In this document: piece after piece, positions 38,267 to 47,305 of the stretch
Layout of the letters: each line of letters begins with the position of its first letter
Position numbering within the stretch: position 1 is the first letter of the stretch
Source of the DNA: Burkholderia pseudomultivorans
GTDB taxonomy: Bacteria; Pseudomonadota; Gammaproteobacteria; Burkholderiales; Burkholderiaceae
Reading direction: 5' to 3'
NCBI RefSeq assembly: GCF_001718415.1
Contig: NZ_CP013377.1
Coordinates: 1,116,001-1,180,000, forward strand
Length of the DNA: 64,000 nucleotides
Made by a program: the position numbers and the translations under genes
Notes under the pieces: model-generated
Databases searched by the model: none
Seen by the model: only the letters and a program-made list of their open reading frames with translations
What the model was told of the DNA's origin: nothing

Positions 38267-39043
38267 TCAGTCGCGATACGACCGGTCGAGCCGGTCGAGC
38301 CGGCGCAGCAGCGCCGGCCATTCGAGTTCGCCTTCGATCGCGCCGCCGTCGCGCAACTGCTCGGCGGTGCGGTCCGCGACGGCCGGCTCCGGCAGCACGA
38401 GCGGACCGCCGCCTGCCTGCGCGCGCAGCTGGATGTCGCAGGCCTTGATTAGCGTATCCATCAGCACATACGCCTCGGCGACCGTGCGGCCGACCGTCAG
38501 CGTGCCGTGGTTGCGCAGCAGCATCGCGGATTTCGCGCCGAGACTCGCGGTCAGCCGCGCGCCTTCGGCCGGCGAGAACGCGAGCGCTTCGTAGTCGTGG
38601 TAGGCGAGGTCGCCGTGAAACCGCAGCGCATGCTGCGACGCGGGCAGCAGCCCGTCGCGCTGGATCGACACGGCGATGCCGGCCGTGTTGTGCAGGTGCA
38701 TCACGCAGACGGCGTCGGGCCGCGCGGCATGAACCGCCGCATGCAGCGCGAAACCGGTGACGTTGACCGCGTGCTCGCCGTCGCCGATCCGGTTGCCGGC
38801 CAGGTCGATCTTCACGAGGTTCGACGCGCAGACTTCGTCGAACGTGAGGCCGAACGGGTTGATCAGGAAATGGCCGGGCTCGCCCGGCACGGTCGCGGAC
38901 AGGTGCGTATAGATCAGGTCGTCCCAGCCGTTCAGTGCGACGAGCCGGTACGCGGCGGCGAGATCGACGCGCAGCCGGCGTTCGGCGTCCGAGATCGGGC
39001 CGCCGGGCTTCACGGCATCAGGACGGTGTGCGAATGACGACAT
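38267..39043 (-). CDS. Class II aldolase/adducin-family protein
   Basis: 258 residues. Zinc-ligand motif MHLHNTAG near the middle, plus RNHGTLTVGRTVAEAY containing a further His, and NINPFGLTFDEV-like FLINPFGLTFDEV early on. Members include fuculose/rhamnulose aldolases, but this subgroup is mostly unassigned. The gene start overlaps the 3' end of the urea transporter gene by 26 bp, so they form an operon (transporter, aldolase, tautomerase). The reaction is unknown. Confidence 0.85.
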   Translation of the reverse strand: MSSFAHRPDAVKPGGPISDAERRLRVDLAAAYRLVALNGWDDLIYTHLSATVPGEPGHFLINPFGLTFDEVCASNLVKIDLAGNRIGDGEHAVNVTGFALHAAVHAARPDAVCVMHLHNTAGIAVSIQRDGLLPASQHALRFHGDLAYHDYEALAFSPAEGARLTASLGAKSAMLLRNHGTLTVGRTVAEAYVLMDTLIKACDIQLRAQAGGGPLVLPEPAVADRTAEQLRDGGAIEGELEWPALLRRLDRLDRSYRD

Positions 39044-39914
39044 CGGGTTCTCCGAGAGTAAAGCGCCGCGCGACGGCGACCGTGATCCACGACGCGAGCG
39101 CGAACGGCGCGGTGAGCGCGGTGAGGCCGGCGCGCATCGCGAGCCACTGGATCAGCGCGGCCAGCGCGGCGGCCGCGAGCGCCGCACGCGGGCCGCGCGG
39201 CAGCAGCGCGAGGGCGGCGAGCGCGCCGTTGAAGCCGAGCAGGCCGTTCGTCAGCGACGCAGCGTCGGCGCCGAGCGCGGTCAGCAGCACGGTCGACACG
39301 ATCGCGCCGGCGAGCGCGAAGGCAGCCGCGCGGCGCGACTCGGCCGCGATGCCCGCGACGATCAGCGCGCCGGCCCACGCGCCTTGCGCGAACGTGGTTT
39401 GCGCGACGCCGGCGAGCAGCGCGGGGCCGACGGCGGACCACGTCGGCGTCGCGCCGGCGATCGCGCCATCTGCATGCTGCGTCGCAATAAAAAACGGCAG
39501 CCAGAGCGCGGACATCACAAGGCACGGGCTCGAATACGGACACTGCCGCCATTTCGCGAGCGGCCCGCGCATCGCGCGGTGCACCAGCGCCGCGCCGATC
39601 GCGGGCAACGGCGACAGCACGACGCCGATCAGCGGATCCGGCGCGAACACGACGGCGATCAGCGCGGCGAGCGCGCCGTTGAAACCGTGCAGCCCCTGTT
39701 CGACATCGTCGCGCCGCGCGCCGGTCAGCACCGCGGTCAGGTTGGCGGCGGCCGCGCCGAGCAGGGCCGCACAGGCGAGCCGCAGGTCGGTCAGCGCCAG
39801 CGCGGCGAGCAGCAGCGCGCCCGTGAGCGCGTTCGCCTGCAGCACGATCTGTCCGATGCTGCGCAGCAGGATGCGCAGGTCGATCGACGGCGTGGCAGAG
39901 TGTGCGGTGGACAT
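39018..39914 (-). CDS. Urea transporter (UT family)
   Basis: 298 residues, mostly membrane: about 10 hydrophobic segments in two similar halves, each with the family phrase GFNGALAAL (residues about 75 and 225). The segment PYSSPCLVMS ends the first half and LTAPFALASWI the second. This is the SLC14/Yut architecture, a channel-like urea path. Chosen ATG 39914 (MSTAHSA); the frame is open 14 codons upstream. No urease genes are in the window. Confidence 0.88.
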   Translation of the reverse strand: MSTAHSATPSIDLRILLRSIGQIVLQANALTGALLLAALALTDLRLACAALLGAAAANLTAVLTGARRDDVEQGLHGFNGALAALIAVVFAPDPLIGVVLSPLPAIGAALVHRAMRGPLAKWRQCPYSSPCLVMSALWLPFFIATQHADGAIAGATPTWSAVGPALLAGVAQTTFAQGAWAGALIVAGIAAESRRAAAFALAGAIVSTVLLTALGADAASLTNGLLGFNGALAALALLPRGPRAALAAAALAALIQWLAMRAGLTALTAPFALASWITVAVARRFTLGEPDVVIRTPS

Positions 39915-40036
39915 GGATGGCGGCGGAGCAGGACGAGCCGCGAGCATAGGACACAATCCCGTGCACCGGAATAGGGAATTCTGGATAGTCGGGATTTGTG
40001 CGCGATGCCCCGCCGTGGGGCGTGGAAGGAGGCGGA

Positions 40037-40594
40037 ATGACGAAAGCGGTGCGCTGGGCGTCGCTCGAGGGCGACGGCATCGAACATCTGACGTTCGAGC
40101 GGAGCGACGAAGGCATCGTCGTCGAAAGCGCGGTGGTCGGCCAGCGCTACGGCCGGGCCTACGGGCTCGCGTATCGGCTGGTCTGCGATGCGCGATGGCG
40201 CGTGACCTGCGCGGTGCTCAAGGTGATGGGCGGCGGCACGCTCGAACTGCACGGCGACGGCGCCGGCCACTGGTGCGACGGCGCGGGCCGCGCGCTGCCC
40301 GCACTGGACGGCTGCGTCGACATCGATATCGCGGCGACGCCGTTCACGAACGCGCTGCCGATCGGCCGCCTCGAACTCGCGCGCGGCGAGCGGCGGCCGA
40401 TCGACGTCGTCTACCTGTCGGTGCCGGACCTGGCCGCGACGCGCGTCGAGCAGGCGTACACGTGCATCGAGCCGGGCCGGCGCTATCGCTACGAAGGCAT
40501 CTTCCGCAACTTCACCGCCGAAATGGATATCGACGACGACGGCCTAGTGATCGACTACGAGACGCTGTTCAGGCGTCTGCCGACGCCCGGCTGA
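40037..40594 (+). CDS. Putative glycolipid-binding domain protein (PF06475-like)
   Basis: 185 residues, beta-rich, with no signal peptide. The look VRWASLEGDGIEHLTFERSDEGIVVESAVVG... and LPIGRLELARGERRPIDVVYLSVPDL matches the glycolipid-bind family known in bacteria and archaea, whose exact role is unclear. Ribosome-binding site GGAAGGAGG, then ATG 40037. Its 3' end overlaps the stop region of the convergent alpha/beta hydrolase by 40 bp (40555-40594). The divergent neighbour is the urea transporter. Confidence 0.8.
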   Translation: MTKAVRWASLEGDGIEHLTFERSDEGIVVESAVVGQRYGRAYGLAYRLVCDARWRVTCAVLKVMGGGTLELHGDGAGHWCDGAGRALPALDGCVDIDIAATPFTNALPIGRLELARGERRPIDVVYLSVPDLAATRVEQAYTCIEPGRRYRYEGIFRNFTAEMDIDDDGLVIDYETLFRRLPTPG

Positions 40595-41466
40595 GCGATG
40601 GCCGCGTGCGACGGCGCCGCCTTGCGTTCCTGCACGGTCGCGAAACGGTCGATCCGCGACGCGATCAGGTCGGGATCGCGCAGCACGATCCAGTGGGCCC
40701 CGTCGATTTCCTCGCGGACATGCTCGCCGAGCCAGCGATCGAGATCGATCGTCATCTCGGGCGTCACGTAGCGGTCGCGCACCGGCACGAGAATCTGCAC
40801 CGGCGCCTGCGCATGCCGCTCGCGCGGCTTTCTTGCACGCGCGATGAAATTCGCGCGGTACAGCTGCAACCCGTTCAGCGCATTCTTCAATTGCGACGGA
40901 TCGCGCTCGACGCGCACGCGTTCGGTCAGCTGCAGCCAGCGCGGCCAGAGCGCGGCACCGCCGAGCCGCCAGACCAGCGACGGCACGATCGGCAGATGAA
41001 AGAACGCGATGTACCACGATTTGAGGCTTTGCTTGAGCCGCATCCTCGCGCGGAACACGTGATCGAGGCACGGGCCCGAGATCGACGTATACGACCTGAT
41101 CCGTCCGCGAAACGCGGGATCGGTGACGGCCTCCCAGCACTGGATCGACCCCCAGTCGTGGCCGACGAGGTGAAACGGACGGTCGCCGCAGGTCGCGTCG
41201 GCAACCGCCTTCAGGTCGTCCGCGAGCCGCGCGAGCGCGTAGTCGGCCCGGCGCCGCGGCGCATCGGACGCGCCCGCGCCGCGCACGTCGTACGCGATCA
41301 CGCGGTAGCGCTGCGCGAGCCGCGCGCGGATCGGCGCCCACACGGCCGCCGAATCGGGGTAGCCGTGCACGAGGATCAGCGGCGGCGCGCGACGCGGGCC
41401 GCTGACGTAGACGGCGAGCTTCACGTCGCCCGATCGAACGGTCAGCATCTCGCTGGCGCGCGCCAT
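40555..41466 (-). CDS. Alpha/beta hydrolase (epoxide hydrolase/haloalkane dehalogenase-like)
   Basis: 303 residues. HGYPDSAAVW (oxyanion region), Asp nucleophile in GHDWGS (about residue 103), and the late PVRDRYVTPEM acid and GAHWIVLRDPD His. The Asp nucleophile marks the epoxide-hydrolase-like group rather than serine esterases. Last gene of the BVMO operon; the 4-bp gap to the preceding gene suggests coupling. It would hydrolyse an ester or epoxide intermediate after Baeyer-Villiger oxidation. ATG 41466. Confidence 0.88.
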   Translation of the reverse strand: MARASEMLTVRSGDVKLAVYVSGPRRAPPLILVHGYPDSAAVWAPIRARLAQRYRVIAYDVRGAGASDAPRRRADYALARLADDLKAVADATCGDRPFHLVGHDWGSIQCWEAVTDPAFRGRIRSYTSISGPCLDHVFRARMRLKQSLKSWYIAFFHLPIVPSLVWRLGGAALWPRWLQLTERVRVERDPSQLKNALNGLQLYRANFIARARKPRERHAQAPVQILVPVRDRYVTPEMTIDLDRWLGEHVREEIDGAHWIVLRDPDLIASRIDRFATVQERKAAPSHAAIAQPGVGRRLNSVS

Positions 41467-41470
41467 CGCA

Positions 41471-42376
41471 TCAGGCCTGCGCGACCGGATGCAGCGGCAC
41501 GCGGCGCGGGGCCGCCTGCGCCGCATAGCGCGCATTGGTCGCGTCGATGTTCGCGAGCAGCGTGTCGAGCCCTTGCAGGTACTGATGGTTGTCGTGGTCC
41601 CACGGATGGAAGCCCGGGCGGAAATAGTCGAGCCATTCGCGCGCGATGCTCGGGAACACGCCGTGCTTCGGCCCGTACAGATACTTGACGAGACGCCACA
41701 TTCCGCCGAACTTCCCGTGACGGCGACGGTGTGCGAGCATCAGGCGCACATGGAAGTCGAACACGATGGTCCAGAACGTCAGCGTCGTCAACAGCATCGT
41801 GCCGGTGCGCAGCAGGTAGCTGCCGAGGCCGGGCTTCATCACCGCGTTCCATACGTCGTACGACACGGCCTTGTGCTCGGTCTCTTCCATCGCGTGCCAC
41901 ATCCACATCTGCGTGTAGCCCTCGACCGAGCCGTCGATGCGGTGCTCGTGGCCCGACAGCAGCTGGTTCGCGAGAATCGCGGTGTAGTGTTCGAGCGCGA
42001 TCGTGATCGCCAGCTGCATCGAATGCGGCAGCAGCTTGCGGAACCAGCCGAGGATCGTCCACAGGCGCTTGTCGAGCTTGTGCGCGGGCAGCCCCGACGA
42101 TTGCAGCAGGTCGTTGTACTCGATGTGCTCGCGCGTATGCATCGCTTCCTGGCCGATGAAGCCGAGCACCTGCTTCTTCAGTTCAGGGTCTTCGATCCGG
42201 TCGCGGTAGTTGCGCACCGAATCCATGAAGAAGCGCTCGCCGGCCGGGAACAGCAGCGACAGCGCGTTCATGAAGTGCGTGACGGGCACGCCCTGTACGT
42301 GCCAGTCCTTCGCGCGTTCGGGCGGCAGGGCGAAGCGGATGTCGCGCCTGACCGGCATCATGTGCGGGGTGATCAT
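41471..42376 (-). CDS. Metal-dependent hydrolase (PF10118-like)
   Basis: 301 residues. Helical protein with paired acidic/His clusters: GQEAMHTREHIEYN and MWHAMEETEHKAVSYD, which look like a di-iron ferritin-like site (two E-x2-H motifs). Proteins of this family are annotated as predicted metal-dependent hydrolases, but an oxygenase-like or desaturase-like site is equally plausible from the motif. Strong ribosome-binding site GGGAGGAAA; the start overlaps the SDR stop by 4 bp. Part of the BVMO operon. Confidence 0.85.
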   Translation of the reverse strand: MITPHMMPVRRDIRFALPPERAKDWHVQGVPVTHFMNALSLLFPAGERFFMDSVRNYRDRIEDPELKKQVLGFIGQEAMHTREHIEYNDLLQSSGLPAHKLDKRLWTILGWFRKLLPHSMQLAITIALEHYTAILANQLLSGHEHRIDGSVEGYTQMWMWHAMEETEHKAVSYDVWNAVMKPGLGSYLLRTGTMLLTTLTFWTIVFDFHVRLMLAHRRRHGKFGGMWRLVKYLYGPKHGVFPSIAREWLDYFRPGFHPWDHDNHQYLQGLDTLLANIDATNARYAAQAAPRRVPLHPVAQA

Positions 42377-43311
42377 GACTGGTTTCCTCCCTGATTGCCT
42401 GCATTGTTGTAGGTTGCGTGAAGCGGCGTGCTCGCCGGCGTGCCGTAGCGGGCCGCGCGGCGGCGCGCCTTGCGGGCCTCCTGGCGCGACTTGAGCACGA
42501 CGAGCGTCTGGTAGGCGGACGGCAGGATCCGCGCCATCCAGTCGGCGGCCTTCGCGTCGCGGCCGATCAGCACGCGGCGCTTGTTGCGGCGCACGCCGGA
42601 CAGGATCGTGCGCGCGGCGTCGTCGGCGGTCGTGATGAAGAACTTCTCGAAATCGTCCTTGCCTTGCTGCTCGCTCTCGATCATGAAGCCGACCATGTTT
42701 TTCGCGATGCGGCTCGACTGCGCGATGTTGGTGCGGATGCCGCCCGGATGCACGCAGGTCGCCGACACGCCGCACTTCATCATGTCGAGCTCCTGGCGCA
42801 GCGATTCGGTGAAGCCGCGCACCGCGAACTTGGTCGCGTTGTAGCCGCTCATGCCGGGCTGCGCGAAGATCCCGAAGATGCTCGACGTATTGATCACGTG
42901 GCCTTCGCCCGCCGCCTTCAGGTGCGGCAGGAACGCCTTCGTGCCGTGCACGATGCCCCAGAAGTTGATGTTCACGATCCATTCGAGATCGCTGTATTCC
43001 ATCCCTTCGATCGTGCTCGACAGCGCGACGCCCGCGTTGTTGAAGATCAGGTTGACCTTGCCGTGCGCCTTCGCGGTGTCGTCGGCCCACGCGAACATCG
43101 CTTCGCGGTCGCCGACGTCGAGCACGCGCGTCGTCACGCGCACGTTCGGCGCGATCGCGCGGACGATCCGCTCGGTTTCGGCGAGGCCGACGCCGTTCTT
43201 GTCGGCGAGCGACAGATGGCAGCCGGCCTGCGCGAGCTGCACCGCGAGCGAGCGGCCCATGCCCGAGCCGGCGCCCGTGATCGCGGCGACCTTGTTGGCG
43301 AAATCTCTCAT
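42373..43311 (-). CDS. Short-chain dehydrogenase/reductase of the BVMO operon
   Basis: 312 residues; TGAGSGMGR near residue 13, NNAG, catalytic S and YNATK (YxxxK). The LADKN at the end of strand 2 suggests NAD preference. A C-terminal extension of about 60 residues is basic (RQEARKARRRAARYG), unlike simple SDRs. It would oxidise an alcohol to the ketone used by the monooxygenase. The stop overlaps the start of the next gene (ATGA). It is 21 bp downstream of the BVMO. Confidence 0.88.
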   Translation of the reverse strand: MRDFANKVAAITGAGSGMGRSLAVQLAQAGCHLSLADKNGVGLAETERIVRAIAPNVRVTTRVLDVGDREAMFAWADDTAKAHGKVNLIFNNAGVALSSTIEGMEYSDLEWIVNINFWGIVHGTKAFLPHLKAAGEGHVINTSSIFGIFAQPGMSGYNATKFAVRGFTESLRQELDMMKCGVSATCVHPGGIRTNIAQSSRIAKNMVGFMIESEQQGKDDFEKFFITTADDAARTILSGVRRNKRRVLIGRDAKAADWMARILPSAYQTLVVLKSRQEARKARRRAARYGTPASTPLHATYNNAGNQGGNQS

Positions 43312-43332
43312 GTCGATGGCTCCTTGTCGGTG

Positions 43333-44934
43333 TCAGGCCGCTTCGGCGGATGCGGAAGCGGCAGGCGCGGCCAGCGGCTGCGCGGCGGGGTCGTGCCGCG
43401 GTGCGCGGTACGCGTGATAGTCGGCGATCGAGAAGTGCGCGGTGGCCTGGCGGAAGCGCCACGTGAAGCCCGGCCACAGCGTCGTGTTCTTGCCGGTGCG
43501 CGGATCGAGGTACCAGCTCTTGCAGCCGCCCGTCGACCAGATCGCCTTCTTCAGCTTGCCCTGCAGCGCGCTGTTGTACTGTGCCTCGACGGTCGGGCGC
43601 ACCTCGATCGCATCGGCGCGTTCGCGGTGCATCGCCTGCAGCGCGCCGAGGATGTATTCGATCTGCGATTCGATCATGAACACCATCGAGTTGTGGCCGA
43701 GGCCCGTGTTCGGGCCGACGATCATGAAGAAATTCGGGTAGCCCGGCAGCGTCGTGCCGAGATAGGCATGCGCGCCGTCGCGCCACGCATCGACGATGTC
43801 GAGGCCGTTGCGGCCGACGATCGCGCCGCGCGGAAACGGATCGGCGACCTGGAAGCCGGTGCCGTAGATCAGGCAGTCGACTTCATGGCGCTGGCCGTCG
43901 GTCGTCACCACCGCGTCGGCCTCGATGTGATCGATGCCGGTCGTGATCACGTCGACGTTCGGCCGCGACAGCGCCGGGTAATAGTCGTTCGAGATCAGCA
44001 CGCGCTTGCAGCCGAGCGTGTAGTCCGGCGTCACCGCGCGGCGCAGCTCTGGATCGGCGATCTGCTTGCGGATGTGGCGCAGCGCGAGCTTCTGCACGTT
44101 CTTCATCAGCCCGGGATGGATCGCGAAGCCGAGCACGCGCGATTCGAGCATCCAGTAGATGCCGCTGCGCATCACCTTCTGCGTGATCGGCAGCGTGCGG
44201 AACAGCCACTGCTCGAAACGGGTCAGCCTGCGGTCGGGCTTCGGCATGATCCACGGCGGCGTGCGCTGGAACAGCGCGAGCGTCTTCACGCGCGGCGCGA
44301 TCTGCGGGACGAACTGGATCGCGCTCGCGCCGGTGCCGATCACCGCCACGCGCTTGCCTTCGAGCGGGTAGTCGTGATCCCACTGCTGCGAGTGGAACGC
44401 GCGACCCCTGAAGTCCTCGACGCCGGGAATCGCCGGCAGCGCCGCGCGCGACAGGCCGCCCATGCCCGATACGAGCACGCGCGCGGACAGCCGCTTGCCG
44501 TTCGTGAAGGTCAGGTTCCAGCGCTGCGCGCGCTCGTCGTATTCGGCGCGCTGCAGTTCGTGGTTCAGGCGCAGGTGCGAGCCGATTCCGAAGCGCTGCA
44601 CGCAGTCTTCCAGATAGGCGCGGATCTCCGGCTGCGGCGCGAACATGCGCGTCCAGCGCGGATTCGGCGCGAACGAGAACGAGTAGACGTGCGATTGCAC
44701 GTCGCATGCACACCCGGGGTAATGGTTGTCGCGCCACGTGCCGCCGACCGAGGCCGCCTTTTCGAGGACGACGAAGTCGGTCACGCCGGTCTGTCGCAGG
44801 CGAATGGCCATCCCGAGACCGGCGAAGCCGGTGCCGATGACGGCGATGTCGACGGTTTCGTCCAGGCCGTCGTGGCCGGGCGGGCCGAAAGGCAGGGTGC
44901 GAGCATTCATCCGGGTGTCTCCGATCTGGCTCAT
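43333..44934 (-). CDS. Flavin-containing Baeyer-Villiger monooxygenase
   Basis: 533 residues. FAD motif GTGFAGLG near 35, the BVMO fingerprint F175-x-G-x3-H181-x3-W185 (FRGRAFHSQQW) and NADPH motif GTGASAIQF near 200. It converts ketones to esters or lactones with NADPH and O2. First gene of a four-gene unit (BVMO, SDR, metal-dependent hydrolase, alpha/beta hydrolase), a sensible alcohol-ketone-ester-acid route. The start at 44934 is one of two ATGs; MNARTL at codon 9 is the alternative. The operator at 44943-44962 is 8 bp upstream of the ATG. Confidence 0.93.
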   Translation of the reverse strand: MSQIGDTRMNARTLPFGPPGHDGLDETVDIAVIGTGFAGLGMAIRLRQTGVTDFVVLEKAASVGGTWRDNHYPGCACDVQSHVYSFSFAPNPRWTRMFAPQPEIRAYLEDCVQRFGIGSHLRLNHELQRAEYDERAQRWNLTFTNGKRLSARVLVSGMGGLSRAALPAIPGVEDFRGRAFHSQQWDHDYPLEGKRVAVIGTGASAIQFVPQIAPRVKTLALFQRTPPWIMPKPDRRLTRFEQWLFRTLPITQKVMRSGIYWMLESRVLGFAIHPGLMKNVQKLALRHIRKQIADPELRRAVTPDYTLGCKRVLISNDYYPALSRPNVDVITTGIDHIEADAVVTTDGQRHEVDCLIYGTGFQVADPFPRGAIVGRNGLDIVDAWRDGAHAYLGTTLPGYPNFFMIVGPNTGLGHNSMVFMIESQIEYILGALQAMHRERADAIEVRPTVEAQYNSALQGKLKKAIWSTGGCKSWYLDPRTGKNTTLWPGFTWRFRQATAHFSIADYHAYRAPRHDPAAQPLAAPAASASAEAA

Positions 44935-44942
44935 TTTTGAAT

Positions 44943-44962
44943 GTTACATTGATTGATGTAAC
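44943..44962 (-). promoter_or_regulatory. Operator GTTACAT-N6-ATGTAAC of the BVMO operon
   Basis: Perfect 7-bp inverted repeat around TGATTG, next to the BVMO start. AT-rich and of TetR-type spacing. Its position, essentially over the transcript start or ribosome-binding site, predicts repression. The regulator is not encoded next to it. Confidence 0.65.
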
Positions 44963-45244
44963 GATAGGGGCTGCGCCGCCAAACCGCAAGAGGCTAGAAG
45001 CGGGACTCTAAGGGCCGGAAAGCACGCCGGGAAAGGCTGAGCGCGGTTTGGAACGCTGCGGTTTTTGCAATGCGGAATACACGCAGAGGGCCGGTGGAAG
45101 GGGCGGGAAGATGACGGGCGCAGGTCGCCGACGGAAGGAAGCCTGTTTGATTTCGCCGCAGCAAGGCGCAAGTTTCCGCAGCGGCTAGGGTTTTCATGGA
45201 GCCTTCCCGGCGACCGTCTGGGCCGCATCAGGCCGTCGACGCCC

Positions 45245-45288
45245 TTGACGCCGGTTTCTTTTGTTTGATATTTCGACTAATATCGAAA
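45245..45288 (+). promoter_or_regulatory. Promoter and ArsR operator of the ars operon
   Basis: TTGACG (45245-45250) and a GATATT/ATATTT -10 (about 45267-45273) are followed by the inverted repeat TTTCGA-CTAATA-TCGAAA (45271-45288), which overlaps -10 and ends one base before the ATG of arsR. This is classical autorepression geometry. Confidence 0.6.
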
Positions 45289-45289
45289 C

Positions 45290-45640
45290 ATGGAAACGAA
45301 TCAGACCATCGCCGTCCTTTCCGCGCTCGCGCATGAATCCCGGCTCGCCATCTTCCGCGCGCTCGTCCAGGCGGGGCCGTCGGGCTTGCCGGCCGGGCAG
45401 ATTGCCGCGCTGCTCGACGTGCCGCCGTCGTCGCTGTCCTTTCATCTGAAGGAACTGACCCACGCGCAGCTCGTTACCAGCCGTCAGGAAGGGCGCTTCG
45501 TCATCTACTGCGCGAACTACGCCACGATGAACGGGCTGCTTGCCTATCTGACCGAGAACTGCTGCGGCGGCAATCCGTGCTCGCCGGTGTCCGCGTGTTC
45601 GCCTTCGGGCAACGCGGCCTCCTGCAACGATCAGTCTTGA
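45290..45640 (+). CDS. arsR: ArsR arsenic-responsive repressor
   Basis: 116 residues. A winged helix (LPAGQIAALLDVPPSSLSFHLKELTHAQLV) precedes a Cys-rich C-terminus (ENCCGGNPCSP, then two more Cys) that should bind arsenite with three thiols, as in the C-terminal-site ArsR type. Repressor of the operon that follows. The ATG at 45290 has no ribosome-binding site and the predicted transcript start is only about 10 bases upstream, so translation may be near-leaderless. Next gene 13 bp downstream. Confidence 0.92.
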   Translation: METNQTIAVLSALAHESRLAIFRALVQAGPSGLPAGQIAALLDVPPSSLSFHLKELTHAQLVTSRQEGRFVIYCANYATMNGLLAYLTENCCGGNPCSPVSACSPSGNAASCNDQS

Positions 45641-45653
45641 AGCGCACTCCACC

Positions 45654-46148
45654 ATGACGACCCGCGTCCTGATTCTCTGTACTCACAATTCCGCGCGCAG
45701 CGTGCTGGCGGAAGGCATGCTCAACCACTGGGCCGCGAAGCTCGGCAAGGACGTGCGCGCGTACAGCGCGGGCAGCGCGCCGAGCGGCCGGCTCAATCCG
45801 TTCGCGCTGGAGGCGCTGACCCGAGCGGGCGTCGATGTCGGCGGATACCGCAGCAAGAGCTGGGACGAATTCGTCGGCGATCGCGCGCCCGAGATGCGCA
45901 TCGTCATCACGGTCTGCGACAGTGCGGCCGCGGAAACCTGCCCGTACTGGCCCGGCAGTCCCGTCAACGTGCATTGGGGCTATGCCGATCCGTCGAGCGC
46001 GCCGGGAGGCGACGACGGCAAGCGGCTCGCGTTCGAGCTGACGCGCCAGGCGATTGCGTATCGGATGCTGCAGTTGCTCGCGCTGCCGCTCGAACGTCTG
46101 GACAACGCCGCACTCCAGGCTGCACTGACCGACATCTCGCGAAACTGA
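45654..46148 (+). CDS. arsC: Arsenate reductase, low-molecular-weight phosphatase type
   Basis: 164 residues. LMW-phosphatase P-loop C9-THNSA-R15 (CTHNSARS), and the redox Cys pair region [15 protein letters not shown] near residue 85-95. Reduces arsenate to arsenite with thioredoxin or glutaredoxin, making the substrate of Acr3. The second gene of the operon; 66 bp to acr3. Confidence 0.92.
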   Translation: MTTRVLILCTHNSARSVLAEGMLNHWAAKLGKDVRAYSAGSAPSGRLNPFALEALTRAGVDVGGYRSKSWDEFVGDRAPEMRIVITVCDSAAAETCPYWPGSPVNVHWGYADPSSAPGGDDGKRLAFELTRQAIAYRMLQLLALPLERLDNAALQAALTDISRN

Positions 46149-46214
46149 TCGCCGCGCATCGTGGCGCCGCTGCGTCGCGGTGCCGCGCGCATTTTCAGGA
46201 CCGACACCTGCCCG

Positions 46215-47285
46215 ATGAACACGTCCCGCGTCGCTGCGCCCGCAAAGGCGGCCGCCCAGCCTTCCATCCGCTTCTTCGAACGCTATCTGACCGTCTGGGT
46301 CGCGCTGTGCATCGTCGCCGGCATCGCGCTCGGCCAGGCGCTGCCGGGCCTGTTCCAGCGGATCGGCCGGATCGAATACGCACAGGTCAATCTTCCGGTC
46401 GGGCTGCTGATCTGGGTGATGATCGTCCCGATGCTCGTGAAGGTCGACTTCGGCGCGTTGCACGAGGTGCGTCGGCACGTGAAAGGGATCGGCGTCACGC
46501 TCGTCGTGAACTGGCTCGTCAAGCCGTTTTCGATGGCGTTCCTGGGCTGGCTGTTCGTGCGTCATCTGTTCGCGCCGATGCTGCCGGCGGACCAGCTCGA
46601 CAGCTATGTCGCCGGCCTGATCCTGCTGGCCGCCGCGCCGTGCACGGCGATGGTGTTCGTCTGGAGCCGGCTCACCGGCGGCGATCCGCTGTTTACGCTG
46701 TCGCAGGTCGCGCTGAACGACAGCATCATGGTGATCGCGTTTGCGCCGCTGGTGGGCCTGCTGCTCGGGATGTCCGCGATCACGGTGCCGTGGACGACGC
46801 TGCTGACGTCGGTCGTGCTCTACATCGTCATCCCGGTGATCCTCGCGCAGATCTGGCGCAAGGCGTTGCTCGCGAAGGGGCAGGCCGCATTCGATGCGGC
46901 CATGGCGAGGCTCGGCCCGTGGTCGATCGCCGCGCTGCTGGCCACGCTCGTGCTGCTGTTCGCGTTCCAGGGCGAGGCGATCCTGAAGCAGCCGCTGGTG
47001 ATCGCGCTGCTCGCGGCGCCGATCCTGATCCAGGTGTTCTTCAACGCGGCGCTTGCCTACTGGCTCAATCGCGCAGTCGGCGAGCAGCACGAGATTGCGT
47101 GCCCGTCGGCGCTGATCGGCGCCTCCAACTTCTTCGAGCTGGCCGTCGCGGCCGCGATCGGCCTGTTCGGCTTTCATTCCGGCGCGGCGCTGGCCACCGT
47201 CGTGGGCGTGCTGATCGAGGTGCCGGCGATGCTGCTGGTGGTACGCATCGTCAACCGGTCGAAAAGCTGGTACGAGCGCGCTTGA
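46215..47285 (+). CDS. acr3: Arsenite efflux permease Acr3
   Basis: 356 residues with about 10 hydrophobic segments. The hallmark [12 protein letters not shown] carries the conserved Cys needed for arsenite transport. [21 protein letters not shown] and [14 protein letters not shown] fit the Acr3 family (BART superfamily) rather than ArsB. Inner membrane, H+-driven. Start ATG 46215 (MNTSRVAAP); the frame is open upstream but lacks homology-like sequence. Confidence 0.93.
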   Translation: MNTSRVAAPAKAAAQPSIRFFERYLTVWVALCIVAGIALGQALPGLFQRIGRIEYAQVNLPVGLLIWVMIVPMLVKVDFGALHEVRRHVKGIGVTLVVNWLVKPFSMAFLGWLFVRHLFAPMLPADQLDSYVAGLILLAAAPCTAMVFVWSRLTGGDPLFTLSQVALNDSIMVIAFAPLVGLLLGMSAITVPWTTLLTSVVLYIVIPVILAQIWRKALLAKGQAAFDAAMARLGPWSIAALLATLVLLFAFQGEAILKQPLVIALLAAPILIQVFFNAALAYWLNRAVGEQHEIACPSALIGASNFFELAVAAAIGLFGFHSGAALATVVGVLIEVPAMLLVVRIVNRSKSWYERA

Positions 47286-47305
47286 GCAAGACAGGAACCT
47301 TTCCC

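Larger units (their letters stand above)
44935..45289. other. Divergent region between BVMO and ars operons
   Basis: 355 bp containing two palindromic operators at its ends (44943-44962 and 45271-45288). The middle part, about 44970-45240, has no supportable gene; short frames lack ribosome-binding sites. Confidence 0.5.

Noticed and set aside
38023..39043. Aldolase and tautomerase as part of the catabolic cluster
   Set aside because: They lie 18 kb away, on the other strand, with their own operon.
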